64,000 nucleotides of DNA from Siphonodentalium dalli (taxonomy: Eukaryota; Mollusca; Scaphopoda; Gadilida; Siphonodentaliidae): assembly GCA_032622095.1 (NCBI GenBank), contig CP136065.1, positions 242,585,530-242,649,529 on the forward strand. Reading direction: 5' to 3'. Below the pieces are notes generated by a model. It made no database searches, was not told where the DNA came from, and saw only the letters and a program-made list of their open reading frames with translations. Made by a program: the position numbers and the translations under genes. Shown here in pieces: positions 1-9,058 of the stretch (position 1 is its first letter; the number at the start of each line of letters is the position of its first letter).

Positions 1-215
1 GAATATGTTTACGATAATCCAAAACGGCCGCCATAATGGACGCCAAAAGTAGAACATTTGACGTGTTTTCACAAATATCTTTAAGATCAGTTTCTGCTTT
101 TTGGAACTGGTTGAGAACTGTGACTTTATTTTGTGATGGTCATGCGAACTGCCATTGTGATTGTAGTCATATTTCTTCAAGAAATTGGAAGAATTATGCA
201 ACTAAATGACAAATG
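1..215. repeat. Dispersed repeat, copy A (second copy at 63400-63700)
   Basis: This stretch begins near a GGCCGCCATAATGGACGCC core and shares a long run of similar sequence, in the same orientation, with 63400-63700. Shared blocks include AGATCAGTTTC, GAACTGGTT and GTGACTTT, and TAGTCATATTTC. The far copy carries about 100 extra bases. It is a non-coding interspersed repeat of unknown class; the GGCCGCCAT core recurs at 14.7-15.6 kb and 41.9-44.7 kb. Confidence 0.6.
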
Positions 216-394
216 CCATTTCTTATGAATATTCCAACTTAATGGTACCAAAATTGTCACTTTGGCTCAAAATGGCAGCCAAAATATGGAAACTTGTAAA
301 TATTGCCCCAGCCTGTCACGCAACCGCATACAAGTTGTGGTTGATCAAAGAATGACTATTCTGTCATATATATTGAATACTGCCATGTTTATGC

Positions 395-880
395 TGTAAC
401 ACTTCCAGCTGGTCGACATGGCGTGAGTAAGGTTAAACTATAGTATTACGAGGGTCAGTGTCCGGACGGAAAGGTTTGCTATTCACATGGGAAAGCAAGC
501 TCAAGGTTGATAATCTCGCTGTTATTGATCTCGAGTCGCTAATCTCGCAAACATAGGGGCTATTCTCGTAAACATGAGAGTGTGTCTCGTAAACATGAGA
601 GTGTGTGAAGTAGTGTATTGACTCCAGCGGACGTTGACCCTTGTGATATATATTCTGGTCAGAGCTTAGACTCGGAGACTTGTGAATTCTATCGGAGACT
701 AAAGGTAAAGGTAAAGCTATCCATGACGCACGCGTCGTCGTGGTAGCTATAATTATGTGTTCACTGTGGCTGCCTGATGTTGAATATTATCTTCGTCTAT
801 TTTAGCTTCGTGTATAATAAACGTTTGTCCATGTTCTGAGAGTTCCGACTTAGTGCTAAAACAACCTGGGGAGTATTACA
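395..880 (+). mobile_element. LTR of a Ty3/gypsy-like retrotransposon
   Basis: The 486-bp segment starts TGTAACAC and ends GTATTACA, a near-perfect short terminal inverted repeat with the TG...CA ends of LTRs. An AATAAA signal lies at about 816, correctly placed near the R/U5 boundary. A 21-bp direct repeat (564-584, 585-605; core CTCGTAAACATGAGAG) sits in the U3-like part and may be an enhancer repeat. A primer-binding-site-like sequence follows directly, so this looks like a 5' LTR rather than a solo LTR. No matching 3' LTR and no gag or pol coding was found downstream, so the element is truncated, or non-autonomous with a non-coding interior. Confidence 0.7.
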
Positions 881-889
881 TCTCCTAAG

Positions 890-907
890 TGGTGCCAGTG
901 AGCTAGA
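890..907 (+). other. Putative retrotransposon primer-binding site
   Basis: TGGTGCCAGTGAGC begins nine bases after the LTR end. It starts with TGG, complementary to a tRNA 3' CCA, which is the expected position and form of a minus-strand primer-binding site. The priming tRNA was not identified. Confidence 0.55.
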
Positions 908-1027
908 CGCCTCTTGGAATTCTGGGACATGGACGTGTAGGCGATCACAAGGTATGACACAATTTGCAATTAATTGGCTGGTTCACCAGGTTCACAACCC
1001 GTATAGCTATTATTTCATTTATCTTTG

Positions 1028-1680
1028 GTTTAAAATTGTTGTGCCAATTTTGCAATATAAGGTATACTTAGAAACTACTGTTGATTCAGTATGTTTATTT
1101 CGAGTTGTCGTTGTTTCAAAAATCGTTGCGCCGATTTGAAATATTTTCGAGGTATTATTGTTACATGTACGCTCGGTGTGAGTGGCTTGAATCTGACACA
1201 TGTTACTAGACATACTAATGGTTACTGGGATAATATTTTGTGTCCAGGGTAATGGTATCCAATAATTGGATAAGAATTGATGTCACATTCTACACAGATC
1301 AGTCCCAGTGAATTATTAAATTATGCATGATAGATATATTGTGAAGAAAAACAATTCTCATCTCGAGTAAGCTGTCAATTATATTAGTTTTTAATTGAAA
1401 AAAATGTGATTAAAGCAAACAGTTGTTCAGGGAATATACGGTTATAGTTTAAATTGTTGCTACAAAATTTCTTTATAAGGTATGCTTGAAAATTACCGTT
1501 GTGCGTTTTTCTATGTTGAGTTCAAAATGGTTGCGTAAATTTGTAAAATGTAGTCAGCTATAGGAAATAATCACTGGAATATAATGTGTGTCCATCGTTA
1601 TATGGTATCCAATTGGTAAGATTGATTTTACAGTCTACACGTGAAGATTCCAATGAATTATTCAATGATGCATATATATA
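1028..1680 (+). repeat. Diverged direct repeat, two copies
   Basis: 1028-1340 and 1446-1680 share the same order of blocks: a TTTAAA(A)TTGTTG start, ATAAGGTAT(A/G)CTT, TGTGTCCA, ATGGTATCCAAT, a GAATTATT block and ATGCAT near the end. The copies are clearly diverged and the second is shorter. Neither is open for translation. Confidence 0.55.
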
Positions 1681-2889
1681 CAGAGGTAGTGGATACGCCG
1701 CAGTTGTATGTCTGATTGTGTTCAAACAAGTTGAGTTTGGTTGAACATTTTCAGAGCGAAGAAATCTGTCACAAGGTTATGGTTAGATAATTTAAACAGT
1801 GTTTTTGATGCCTATTATCGTCTATATAGTAGGAGTTTGTCAAACAACAAAAGTAGTCCGGTTTGACATAAGTTTTGGTTTTAGAAAAGAACTTTATAGA
1901 TCATTTAGTTTGTTTTGAGCACGCTGAAGGCGTGTACATATAGTATTAACGCACTTTTGGTAAACTTGTTTGAGGTTGAATAACTTATTTTTGAATGATG
2001 TAAGTCACTGAACAAAAATGTTCTAGGAAATTCAGGTTATACAAGTACTAAATTGTCACACCATTATGCAGGTTATATAGGTATAGGACATTTACTGATG
2101 ATTTTATGATGTTTGCAAGTTAATCAGTATGATTTTAGTTAGTTCTGGTTTTGAACGAATTGTGGGTCCAATTTTTGGTTGAGGCTGTTCTGTCGGTCAA
2201 TTAAGCGTATAATATAGTTTCATTGTGCCTCGGATGATCGATTGGAAAACAGTAGTTATTATGACAGTTGTCAAGAGACTGGTTGCGTCCAGAAGAATGG
2301 CTAGAAAATTGATTATGCCATAATTACATATATTACGTGTATTCTGAGAGTGTCTAAGTATTTAATCAGACTAACATGCTATCAAGTATGTCTAAATGTT
2401 TGTGGACGGCACCGAGTACACGTAATAATATACATGTAGAATATAAAAGAAGGAAAAACAAAGAACTTACTTTTTAAGGAATTGTCCCAGAAAAGAACAT
2501 GAATTTATCCAGACAATCCTGATAATTCCATTGAAGAAAATACTAATTAAAGACAAAATTGGAACAATGATTGGTTCACGTCAATGTAATCTGCCAAAAC
2601 ATGCGAAGCATAGCCTCCAGAATTTCATATTTTGTTGGCGGTGCATGCGCCCCATAGAAAAAAAGAGGCTTGTCAACAAAGAGAGAAAGGTTATCTCATA
2701 CAGAAAGGTGCTTTCGGTCAAGGCATCTGTATTATTGAAGTTATGGGCCCAGTTAAGCAAACATTCATACATTTCAAAATACGGGGAATTTGGTTGGAAG
2801 TGGTCTCAATGGTGTTTGTACACTGGTGCGAATTCACAGGCGTAATATCTCTGTTTATATTCTAACAATACAAGGAAGCCCCTCTCAAT

Positions 2890-2995
2890 TGTGGACACTC
2901 AATTGTTTATTCACTTGAATTGTCAAATATGACACAATGGAGCGTGGTGGAATAGTGCTTATAATTTCTGTGCAAGCTACAAAGGACAACAATTC
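2890..2995 (-). repeat. LINE/SINE 3'-tail-like repeat, copy 1
   Basis: About 95 bases match 16288-16382, sharing GTCAAATATGACACAAT and GAGCGTGGTGGAATA. Read on the minus strand it ends in an AT-rich AATAAA-like tail, as the 3' end of a non-LTR retroelement would. Confidence 0.5.
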
Positions 2996-3955
2996 GTCCC
3001 CTCCGTTTGTACCACCTGGAGAAGTCTATCAGAATCATCTGAGTTAATCCATGCACCCTCGTTTAAGGTGAAATGAGAGATTCGTTCTCGCCTGTCGTTT
3101 AACAAAAGTTGTATGAGTACATGCGGTTCTGATGAGACATTTCATTATCCATCATGATTGTCCTAGACAAACATTCTACACCACTGCGAAATGGTATGTT
3201 TGTCCTGTCGATTCAATGAAGTGGTAAATATGTACATTCATCTAGCAGTTAAACTGTGGTCAGTAAATGAAGACGGTATGCTGAGATGTTATTTGTTTTA
3301 AAGGGACCTGTAATCCGGTGTACGGTCAAGTTAGTATTTAAATAGAAAGTTATACATTCGTTAAATGTTGTCTGGAGTCATATGAAAATATCAGCTGTGC
3401 TCGGGCAATTGTCCAGCGATCCGTTTCTCGTGCACTTCAGGTGTGAATAAGAAATAAGCTTAAAGATTTCGTCAAGAGTTGTCTGAGATTAGCAAAATAA
3501 AATTCCTATTGTGACCGAACTATTGATTTCAAGTTTAAAAGGATATGTAGGAATGAAGGGGAATGATATCTTATTTTGATAGCGAGCCATATATAATTAT
3601 CTATGTGAACCAAAAAGCCATGCAAATTGTCTCAAGGTTGTACATTTTATTCCGTTGTTTCACAACGAATAACTATATATAAAATATATGACATTGATGT
3701 CAAATGTCCGTAATTGGTGTGGGTGTTACATGACAGTTGTTAGAATTACTAGCTGACAAGCTATAGGTAACTCGACGGGTATGCCCAAATACAGGGCCCG
3801 TGATATTTAATTTGGCGTTCCAGGTTTATGGAATCGTGCTTTGACACAAACGACGAGATTTGACACGTCGACGCTAATGGGTTTGTAAAAAGTTTATGTT
3901 ATAGAGCATTGACACCCCTGCTCGCCTACCTGGTTGAGTCGAGTCTCCTGAAAGT

Positions 3956-4575
3956 TTGAACGTCCGCAAGGCCATCATCACATTTGAGAAACAAACCGAG
4001 GTCTGGCTCCCTGAATATCGTGATCAAGGCTGCAACATCATAGGCAAGTTCACCAGGGCAGCAAGGCCGACGGCAAAAAAACTAACACGGATGCTTGTGG
4101 TCGGCAAGGGAGAGCTTGACTTCTTGGTAATTGACACCCGCAAAAGCCGCACCCTGGTTGGCGCACCCCAATGGTGTGCCCTGGGCCACATTCTCTCATA
4201 CTACGATGGCTCGCAGCCCCAGTACACCCAAATGAGGGCCTCAATGCTGGCCTATGCCCACATCAACCTCCTCGCTATGCTGGCAAGAATTGAACCCGAC
4301 TAGGCTGTCCGGGTGGCCACTGATAGCAGTGACGCACAGAAGACCGCATGGCAGAAGCATGACTGTCAAGGCGTATGTCGCCCCCAAACTCTCCTCCTGG
4401 AATGGGTTGCTATTCTTCCCGGCGGTGCACCCGGCTCAGTGGCGTGACAAAGGGGAGCAGTTGTACATGCCACGGGAACACGCCGCGTACTTCTCCAAGC
4501 CAGAATACTGTAGCCAAGCCAAACTGATGGCAGAATCAACGGCGCCCAGCTACAACGACGAACTGAGCCGCACCG
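3956..4575 (+). pseudogene. Endogenous viral family-B DNA polymerase, C-terminal fragment
   Basis: This is the C-terminal part of a replicative PolB, which would copy the element's own genome. The first open stretch (115 codons from 3956) carries a palm-like run ending AYAHINLLAMLARIEPD. After a frame break near 4303 comes VRVATDSSDAQK, which I read as the motif C equivalent (usual YxDTDS form) with the key D-S kept. A third open stretch (4254-4580) continues with EQLYMPREHAAYF. Exonuclease and N-terminal polymerase motifs are absent, and upstream DNA is AT-rich and non-viral, so the gene is 5'-truncated. It runs without a clear gap into the helicase, suggesting a polymerase-helicase fusion or very tight gene order. 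PolB identity rests on this motif and on context. Confidence 0.55.
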
Positions 4576-5526
4576 GCTGAGCTACCTTAATGGCGGATGG
4601 GGCGTGTCAAGACCACAAGAGCGATCGAGATCTTCCGGGTAATAGACCCCCTCGTGTTTACCCCGACCCATCGACTCCCCAACGAAATGCGGGCCCGTGG
4701 GGTCAAAGCCAAGACCTACCACAGTTTCTTCCGATGGAGTGGTCAGAATCACTGGACGCCCGACTGCATGGCGCAGAAGTTCATCCCGCGCGTCATCATC
4801 TGGGACGAGGTCTGCACTGTGCCGCGGCCTATCCTGGAGATGTTCTGGGACTGGCTTGACCAACACGGCATCCAGGTAATTTGCTGCGGGGATCAAGGAC
4901 AGCCGCCACCGATTGCAGCTGAAATGCCTCACCACTGGCTGCAAAAAGGCAGACTACTACGAAGAGGTTGGCGTCGACTACAGAGCAAACGATGAAGCCC
5001 TCAAATCCCTGAAAAAGCGTATACGCATTCAGAGTGACAGTGCCAGGAGATGCGGAAGGCTCTCCCAGCTGCCTGGGGTGGAACCGGTTTGTGGAGCAGT
5101 GGAGACCCGGTGACCTAATTATCACCAGTCGTCAGAAGATCCGCGACCGTGCACAGGAGCTGTTGCTCCGACGCGATAAGGACCATTTCCTAGATGTCCC
5201 AGTGCCTATCATTTACCACCACAAGGACAGCCGAAAGCGACCCGCCGCGCAGGGAAGAGCTCGTTCTCAACGACGTCGTTGCGGTCTCTATCGAGGCCGC
5301 CGAGTGTGCAATTAAAACCGAAGATTGGCGCCTGGGCTATGCTCTCACCGTCCACTCGAGCCAGGGTTATACGACCCAAGACCCACATAATGTCTGGATC
5401 ATCGAAGACTTCCTCCAGTGGTCCAATATCTGCTACTTAGCCGTATTCGTGGATTATATGCAACAGCTCGAAAGGGTAACATGTCCACCGGACGATGGGT
5501 TCCTATGCCAGGCCCGTAGTAACTGA
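4576..5526 (+). pseudogene. Endogenous viral SF1 (Pif1/Dda-like) DNA helicase
   Basis: A superfamily 1 helicase would unwind DNA next to the polymerase. The Walker A region is degraded but recognisable (GRVKTTRAIEIF at 4599). It is followed by the motif Ia-like VFTPTHRL, the Walker B/II VIIWDEVCTVP (about 4795) and the motif III-like VICCGDQGQPPPI (about 4879). Further on are the motif V TVHSSQGYTT (about 5350) and a motif VI region with YMQQLERV. The motif order and roughly 300-residue length fit the family. Frame breaks lie near 4890-4940, 5030, 5110 and 5270, so it is a pseudogene unless some indels are assembly errors. DNA here is much GC-richer than the flanks. Confidence 0.8.
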
Positions 5527-5539
5527 ACAGTAACTCCGC

Positions 5540-5763
5540 AAGGAAATACAAAGGAAGCCTGTGGTATACAAGCGCCAGGACCAGGCTAATGGACGCCAGG
5601 GATTCAATCTCAAGGTCGACTATATCCTTGAGCTCCAACCCAAAGACACACAGCAGTTTTGTGTCGACCCGCTGGACAACAACAAAGGGCACTGCAGAGG
5701 AAATGTGAGGCTGACCTGTCTAGAGTGCAACCGAAAAAGAGGGGCTGCAGCACTTATCGTCTA
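5540..5763 (+). pseudogene. HNH-endonuclease-like domain, C-terminal to the helicase
   Basis: The open stretch 5561-5764 contains CVDPLDNNKGHCRGN followed by VRLTCLECNRKRGAAAL and a stop. The D-x-x-D/N-x-x-x-G-H...N-x-x-x-x-C-x-x-C-N-x-x-R layout is that of a small HNH nuclease with one zinc-binding cysteine pair. A first Cys pair is expected further N-terminal, but that interval looks deleted. It lies 20-40 bases after the helicase on the same strand and may have been the last domain of one large replication protein. Function (resolving or nicking nuclease) is inferred. Confidence 0.55.
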
Positions 5764-5775
5764 GTCCTTCTAACA

Positions 5776-6122
5776 TAACTATATAGTGGCAGCTGGGTGC
5801 GGGAGGCACAACAAGCAACTCTTCCCGGACTAATCCGAGTGCTGGCCCATCCACTAAATAGCAGAGCACAGGCTGGTCTGGCTTGGTGACAGAGCGTTCA
5901 AGTCGGTACTCCTCGAGGGACCACACGGGGTCAGTTGCGCGTCGGCGGCCCCTTGCAACTCGCCGGGCTGGTAGAGGTAACGAACGCCCACTCTTGAGGG
6001 GAGCTTTTGTCTTTGAGCCCTATCGGGCGACCTGGAACCCCGGGGTGGCACGTTTTGTATAACGCCACCCTTTTATCTCGCTCGTCCTTCAGTTGCGAGC
6101 CGGTAGAAAGATTCGTGTCCAT
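5776..6122 (-). pseudogene. Small viral gene of unknown function
   Basis: Read from an ATG at 6122, the first ~40 residues are charged and then Pro/Gly-rich (QLKDERDKRVALYKT, then HPGVPGRPIGLKDK). A break near 5990-6010 leads to a second frame containing SLEEYRLERSVTKPDQPVL and PALGLVREELLVVPPAP. It follows the fibre-like gene on the same strand after about 90 bases holding a TA microsatellite. It ends convergently to the HNH-domain gene near the palindrome ACTATATAGT. I do not recognise the family; coding is inferred from composition and GC content. Confidence 0.4.
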
Positions 6123-6215
6123 TTTCGAGGACAGGATATATAGCTTCAGGGCTCGGTGCCGTGGGTTGCTTCATCCTCATATATATATATATATTTACAT
6201 AAATGTGAAATATAT

Positions 6216-6676
6216 TCACAAATCCAATTTGATAAGGAGAATCACTACTGCACAGGTCCCCGGGTCGCTCGAGTGGCCGTCTTTCCAGTCAAATGTTATT
6301 ACATCAACCCGCCGCAGCTTCAGAAGAACTGCAAAAAACTCTCGTCCTCTTCTGTTTCTCACTGTGGTCTGCCGTTTTGCCGTTTATAACCACAATCGCG
6401 GCAAAGTCACCATTAGTGTGAGACGCGGACAAGCACATTCGTAATATTTTACCATTCGCCAGCATGGGGTATCCACACAACACATCTCCAGCAGCCGAAA
6501 TTCCCCATGGTGAACGACCGATCGCCGCCCCTTCCAAGTAAACCACTCCACTTGACGCTGCCAATGTATTCTGCCCATAGAGTAATCAGGGCACTACCGG
6601 GTGGAGTACCAGTTGTTACTTCGTAACAGGAACTCTCACTGAGTGCGGAGCGCTCTATAGGGCCGTAGATGCTCAT
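6216..6676 (-). pseudogene. Fibre/spike-like virion protein gene (decayed)
   Basis: The start ATG at 6676 overlaps the TGA of the upstream minus-strand gene (ATGA), an arrangement typical of compact viral genomes. The first frame opens MSIYGPIERSALSES and carries a Gly/Thr-rich segment. After a break a second frame contains VVYLEGAAIGRSPWGISA and LANGKILRMCLSASHTNGDF. A third ends FDWKDGHSSDPGT...VVILLIKLDL before the stop at 6218. The short beta-rich C-terminal domain ending in alternating hydrophobics suggests a fibre head or surface protein. No homologue is named; identification is by architecture and gene position, so the function is inference. Confidence 0.45.
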
Positions 6677-7378
6677 CGTATCTCTAGTGCTACGGTGATC
6701 GGTAGGTCGCTATTCGTACGTTCACCTCTATCATCACGGACCACTATCTTCAATTCACTAAGTCTTCCGCACTGAAGACGTTTGAATCAGGATGATCGAC
6801 TCCAAAGGTGCCGATGCCACCAAATGAGTGACAGCCAAGTCCAATCGTTGCCAGGAGGTTGGACGGAGCCCCATCTACAACGGAACTAGAGCTGTTTATC
6901 TGTTCCAAGTGCAGATGAAGCATTGTTGTGGATGAAAAGTTGACGGGGCGGTCCCCAGTATATGCGCCTGCAGAGAGCCACTGGCCATTTAAACCGTCGT
7001 CCAATCCGAGCAAGGACAGAAGTCCATCTGTAAATAAGATATCCTGCCCATCATCCACGCTAGAGTTACCAAACCATTAACCATTAACCATTAACCGTCA
7101 GTGTGGTGTCGCTGTTTTCCTCCACAAGATACCCTAACTGTGTGAAGTTATACAGCCCTGGAGAGACGTATATTTCTTTAATTCCGCGACCGTCGCGGAC
7201 GCGCTTGTTGTGGCTATCGCGGTCTGTAGGTTCATAGACCCCCCCTTTCCACGATAACAACTCACCATTGTTTATGTTGTACCACACAACTGTATAAGTG
7301 ATGGAGCGGAGGCCAACTCGTAGATCCCCACCGCGATTGTCAATGTATTGGACGAGGTCTACCGCCTCGCCTTGACAT
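6673..7378 (-). pseudogene. Virion-protein-like gene of a Polinton/PLV-type element
   Basis: A putative ATG at 7378 is followed, after a frame break, by RSITYTVVWYNINNGELL. Next come IYVSPGLYNFTQLGYLVEEN and, in the next frame, LLSLLGL, then RPVNFSSTTMLHLHLEQIN and VVDGAPSNLLATIGL. The last frame ends LPITVALEIR* at 6673. The order is a short N-terminal beta region with a conserved Pro-Gly turn, an LLG box, an HLEQIN(S)-type box and a basic-residue C-terminal strand. It matches a family I recognise as uncharacterised proteins of invertebrate virus-like elements, probably minor capsid or penton-associated. At least three frame breaks or stops are present (near 7090, 6760 and the N terminus). 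Confidence 0.55.
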
Positions 7379-7400
7379 TTGTGAGTGTTATGAACATACC

Positions 7401-7445
7401 TATAGCGAAGCTATTATATTACTTTGTAATAAGCTATAATTATAT
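7401..7445. promoter_or_regulatory. Tandem hairpins in divergent viral intergenic region
   Basis: TATAGCGAAGCTAT (7401-7414) folds on a GAA loop, and TATTACTTTGTAATA (7417-7431) folds on a TTT loop. They sit between the minus-strand gene starting at 7378 and the plus-strand gene starting near 7648. The same two motifs recur at other viral gene boundaries. Confidence 0.6.
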
Positions 7446-7647
7446 GTATACACGTATACAATATAATAATGACGAATAAGGCGTTTGGACACACCATCCC
7501 AGTGGAATGTCATTCACAAAAGAGACAACAAATAGGTCATCCATGTGGACTTCATCAAACAGGACTGAGATGATGCAGATAACGCCTGGAGCACCTTCAT
7601 CCTTGAAAAGTCGCAAGGTTTCGCGAGCCGGGGGTTCAATGGCTGAA
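7446..7647. other. Viral intergenic or unreadable decayed segment
   Basis: I see no confident coding region. The base composition changes from AT-rich to viral-like at about 7480, so it may hold the lost 5' part of the following gene. Confidence 0.4.
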
Positions 7648-8202
7648 CGATAGTATCAGGAACTACGTGTAGGCAATCCTAGGGACGCAAGCTCAGACAA
7701 TAACACACATTTTTGGGACAGGGACAGCCTTTGACGATCAGAAGCAGTTCTTAGCTAACGTGGAGGATGCAATTGCATGCCCCCGTGGATCTCACATCGG
7801 CGATCAAGCGATACCAGGATGTACTACAGTACGCCAGCTCCGAGATCAACTTTGTCCTTGGGACTGGGCTTTACATGGCCCCGGGCGACATGCTGCTCCG
7901 CATAGGCAAAGTGGCAGGGTGCAACAACGAAATCGTTATTGCTACACAACACCAAACTCTGGGTGTAAATACAGATTCCGTAGCTATACCCGCCCCACCG
8001 CCGACTGATAGTTACTACTGAACTGAAACAGGATTGGTCAAGACGCTGACACACCCAGGCAAATCGACGCTGCCAGTCGCTCCCGCCATGCCAGCTGTGT
8101 CGGTTCCCACGGAACAAAAGCAACAGTTGACTCGCCAAAATGAGGACGAAAAAGTCGCTATCGTTGTAGGAGGGGTTGTCATAGGGTTAATCACTCTTTG
8201 GC
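7648..8202 (+). pseudogene. Small viral membrane protein gene (decayed)
   Basis: The first frame has ITHIFGTGTAFDDQKQFLAN after an in-frame TAG near 7675. A break near 7770 leads to VDLTSAIKRYQDVLQYASSE, then GLYMAPGDMLLRIGKVAG and a Pro-rich tract (AIPAPPPTDSYY). Another break leads to a Pro/Val/Gln linker, the charged EDEKVAI, and a single hydrophobic segment VAIVVGGVVIGLITLW at the C terminus. A tail-anchored or single-pass virion membrane protein is plausible. Its 3' end meets the convergent minus-strand gene ending at 8191. Family not recognised. Confidence 0.45.
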
Positions 8203-8921
8203 CCCACTGTCTACCTCTGCCAGTTTCCGCTTCTCCACTGCGATGTGCTCATCCAACGCGGATAGTTTGGCTGCATTGCCTTGTCCAGCCCCCTGATCTC
8301 GCGGAGGTTTAGTTGGGGGTCATGCATAGTTCCGCGGATCTCTTCAATGTCGGCATCCGTGAAGTTGGTCTCCATTCGTCCTACCACGTCCGAGGCCTCT
8401 TTTGCAGTTTGCCCCAGGTCCTGCAGCTCTACATAGTCTGCAGCAGAAGCTATACCGCCGAGTTCATTCCTTGCTGTCTGGAGGGCTGTGATCGCCTTTG
8501 ATCGCGCCCCGCCTCTTCCTTCTGGGCACCAGTCAACAAATCCCAAGTCTTCTCGGATTGCCGCAGTTCCACCCCGCCGACCGGCTATCGTCGCCAGCGC
8601 TAGAGACTCACTTGTACGAGCGTTTGCGAGAATGATATCGGGATAGGCCTTTAATCGGAGCTATCCGTGTTGATCGAGCTAAAAGTTTGAGGGGTCGCGG
8701 CAAAGGGCTGTTGTTCGTCCCCTTCTGGCCAGGGCATAAAAGTCATCAACTGCCGACTGCAGGAGTTCTTGCTGTAGTTGTGGAAGCCTGACTGAATCTA
8801 TGTTGCTGGTCCGGGTACCCAGGCCAGTCGGGTCGATCGGCTCAATGAGTGGCATTGTTTCATCTTGAGGATCAAGAGGATCCATCGGCTCTGATATCAG
8901 GATCAAATGTGGGGTTATCAA
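8191..8921 (-). pseudogene. Viral gene of unknown function, acidic N terminus and helical C terminus
   Basis: The start is at 8921 or at the internal Met at 8885. The N-terminal part is acidic and Pro-rich (MDPLDPQDETMPLIEPIDP), then helical (LPQLQQELLQSAVDDFYALA). After a badly broken middle (about 8560-8690), 8546-8300 resumes with SKAITALQTARNELGGIAS and a Gln/Glu-rich helix. A last frame change near 8285 gives LDEHIAVEKRKLAEVDSG before the stop at 8191. Predicted mostly helical or coiled-coil; a scaffolding or virion-internal role is only a guess. It is divergent from the capsid-like gene at 9059. Confidence 0.45.
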
Positions 8922-9011
8922 AGTATGCGATTGTTCTGTTATATGTATAGCATATGTAAGGTGTATCCTATCATATCCTATAATTGAAGGTAAGCCAGCT
9001 TCGATTCAATA

Positions 9012-9028
9012 TATATGTTATACATATA
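9012..9028. promoter_or_regulatory. Perfect palindrome upstream of capsid-like gene
   Basis: Two 7-base arms, TATATGT and ACATATA, flank a TAT loop, 30 bases before the capsid-like ATG. It lies in a 137-bp divergent intergenic region (8922-9058) and could be a promoter or hairpin element. Confidence 0.45.
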
Positions 9029-9058
9029 CCATAGTTTTTGAATTGCTGCAGACACAAC

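Larger units (their letters stand above)
908..3955. other. Non-coding AT-rich region, possible retroelement leader
   Basis: No coding region is convincing here. It holds a diverged direct repeat (1028-1340 and 1446-1680), a short LINE-tail-like repeat (2890-2995), and otherwise unique-looking AT-rich sequence. The first part may be the untranslated interior of the LTR element at 395-880. Confidence 0.5.

Noticed and set aside
2531-2865. Overlapping plus-strand frames of 104 and 77 codons
   Set aside because: AT-rich, no domain, overlapping alternatives in several frames; nothing supports translation.
4829-5125. Minus-strand 98-codon frame opposite the helicase
   Set aside because: It is antisense to recognisable helicase motifs and has no signature of its own.
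7824-8138. Minus-strand 104-codon frame opposite the small membrane-protein gene
   Set aside because: The plus-strand frames carry the coherent helical and TM pattern; this is their shadow.
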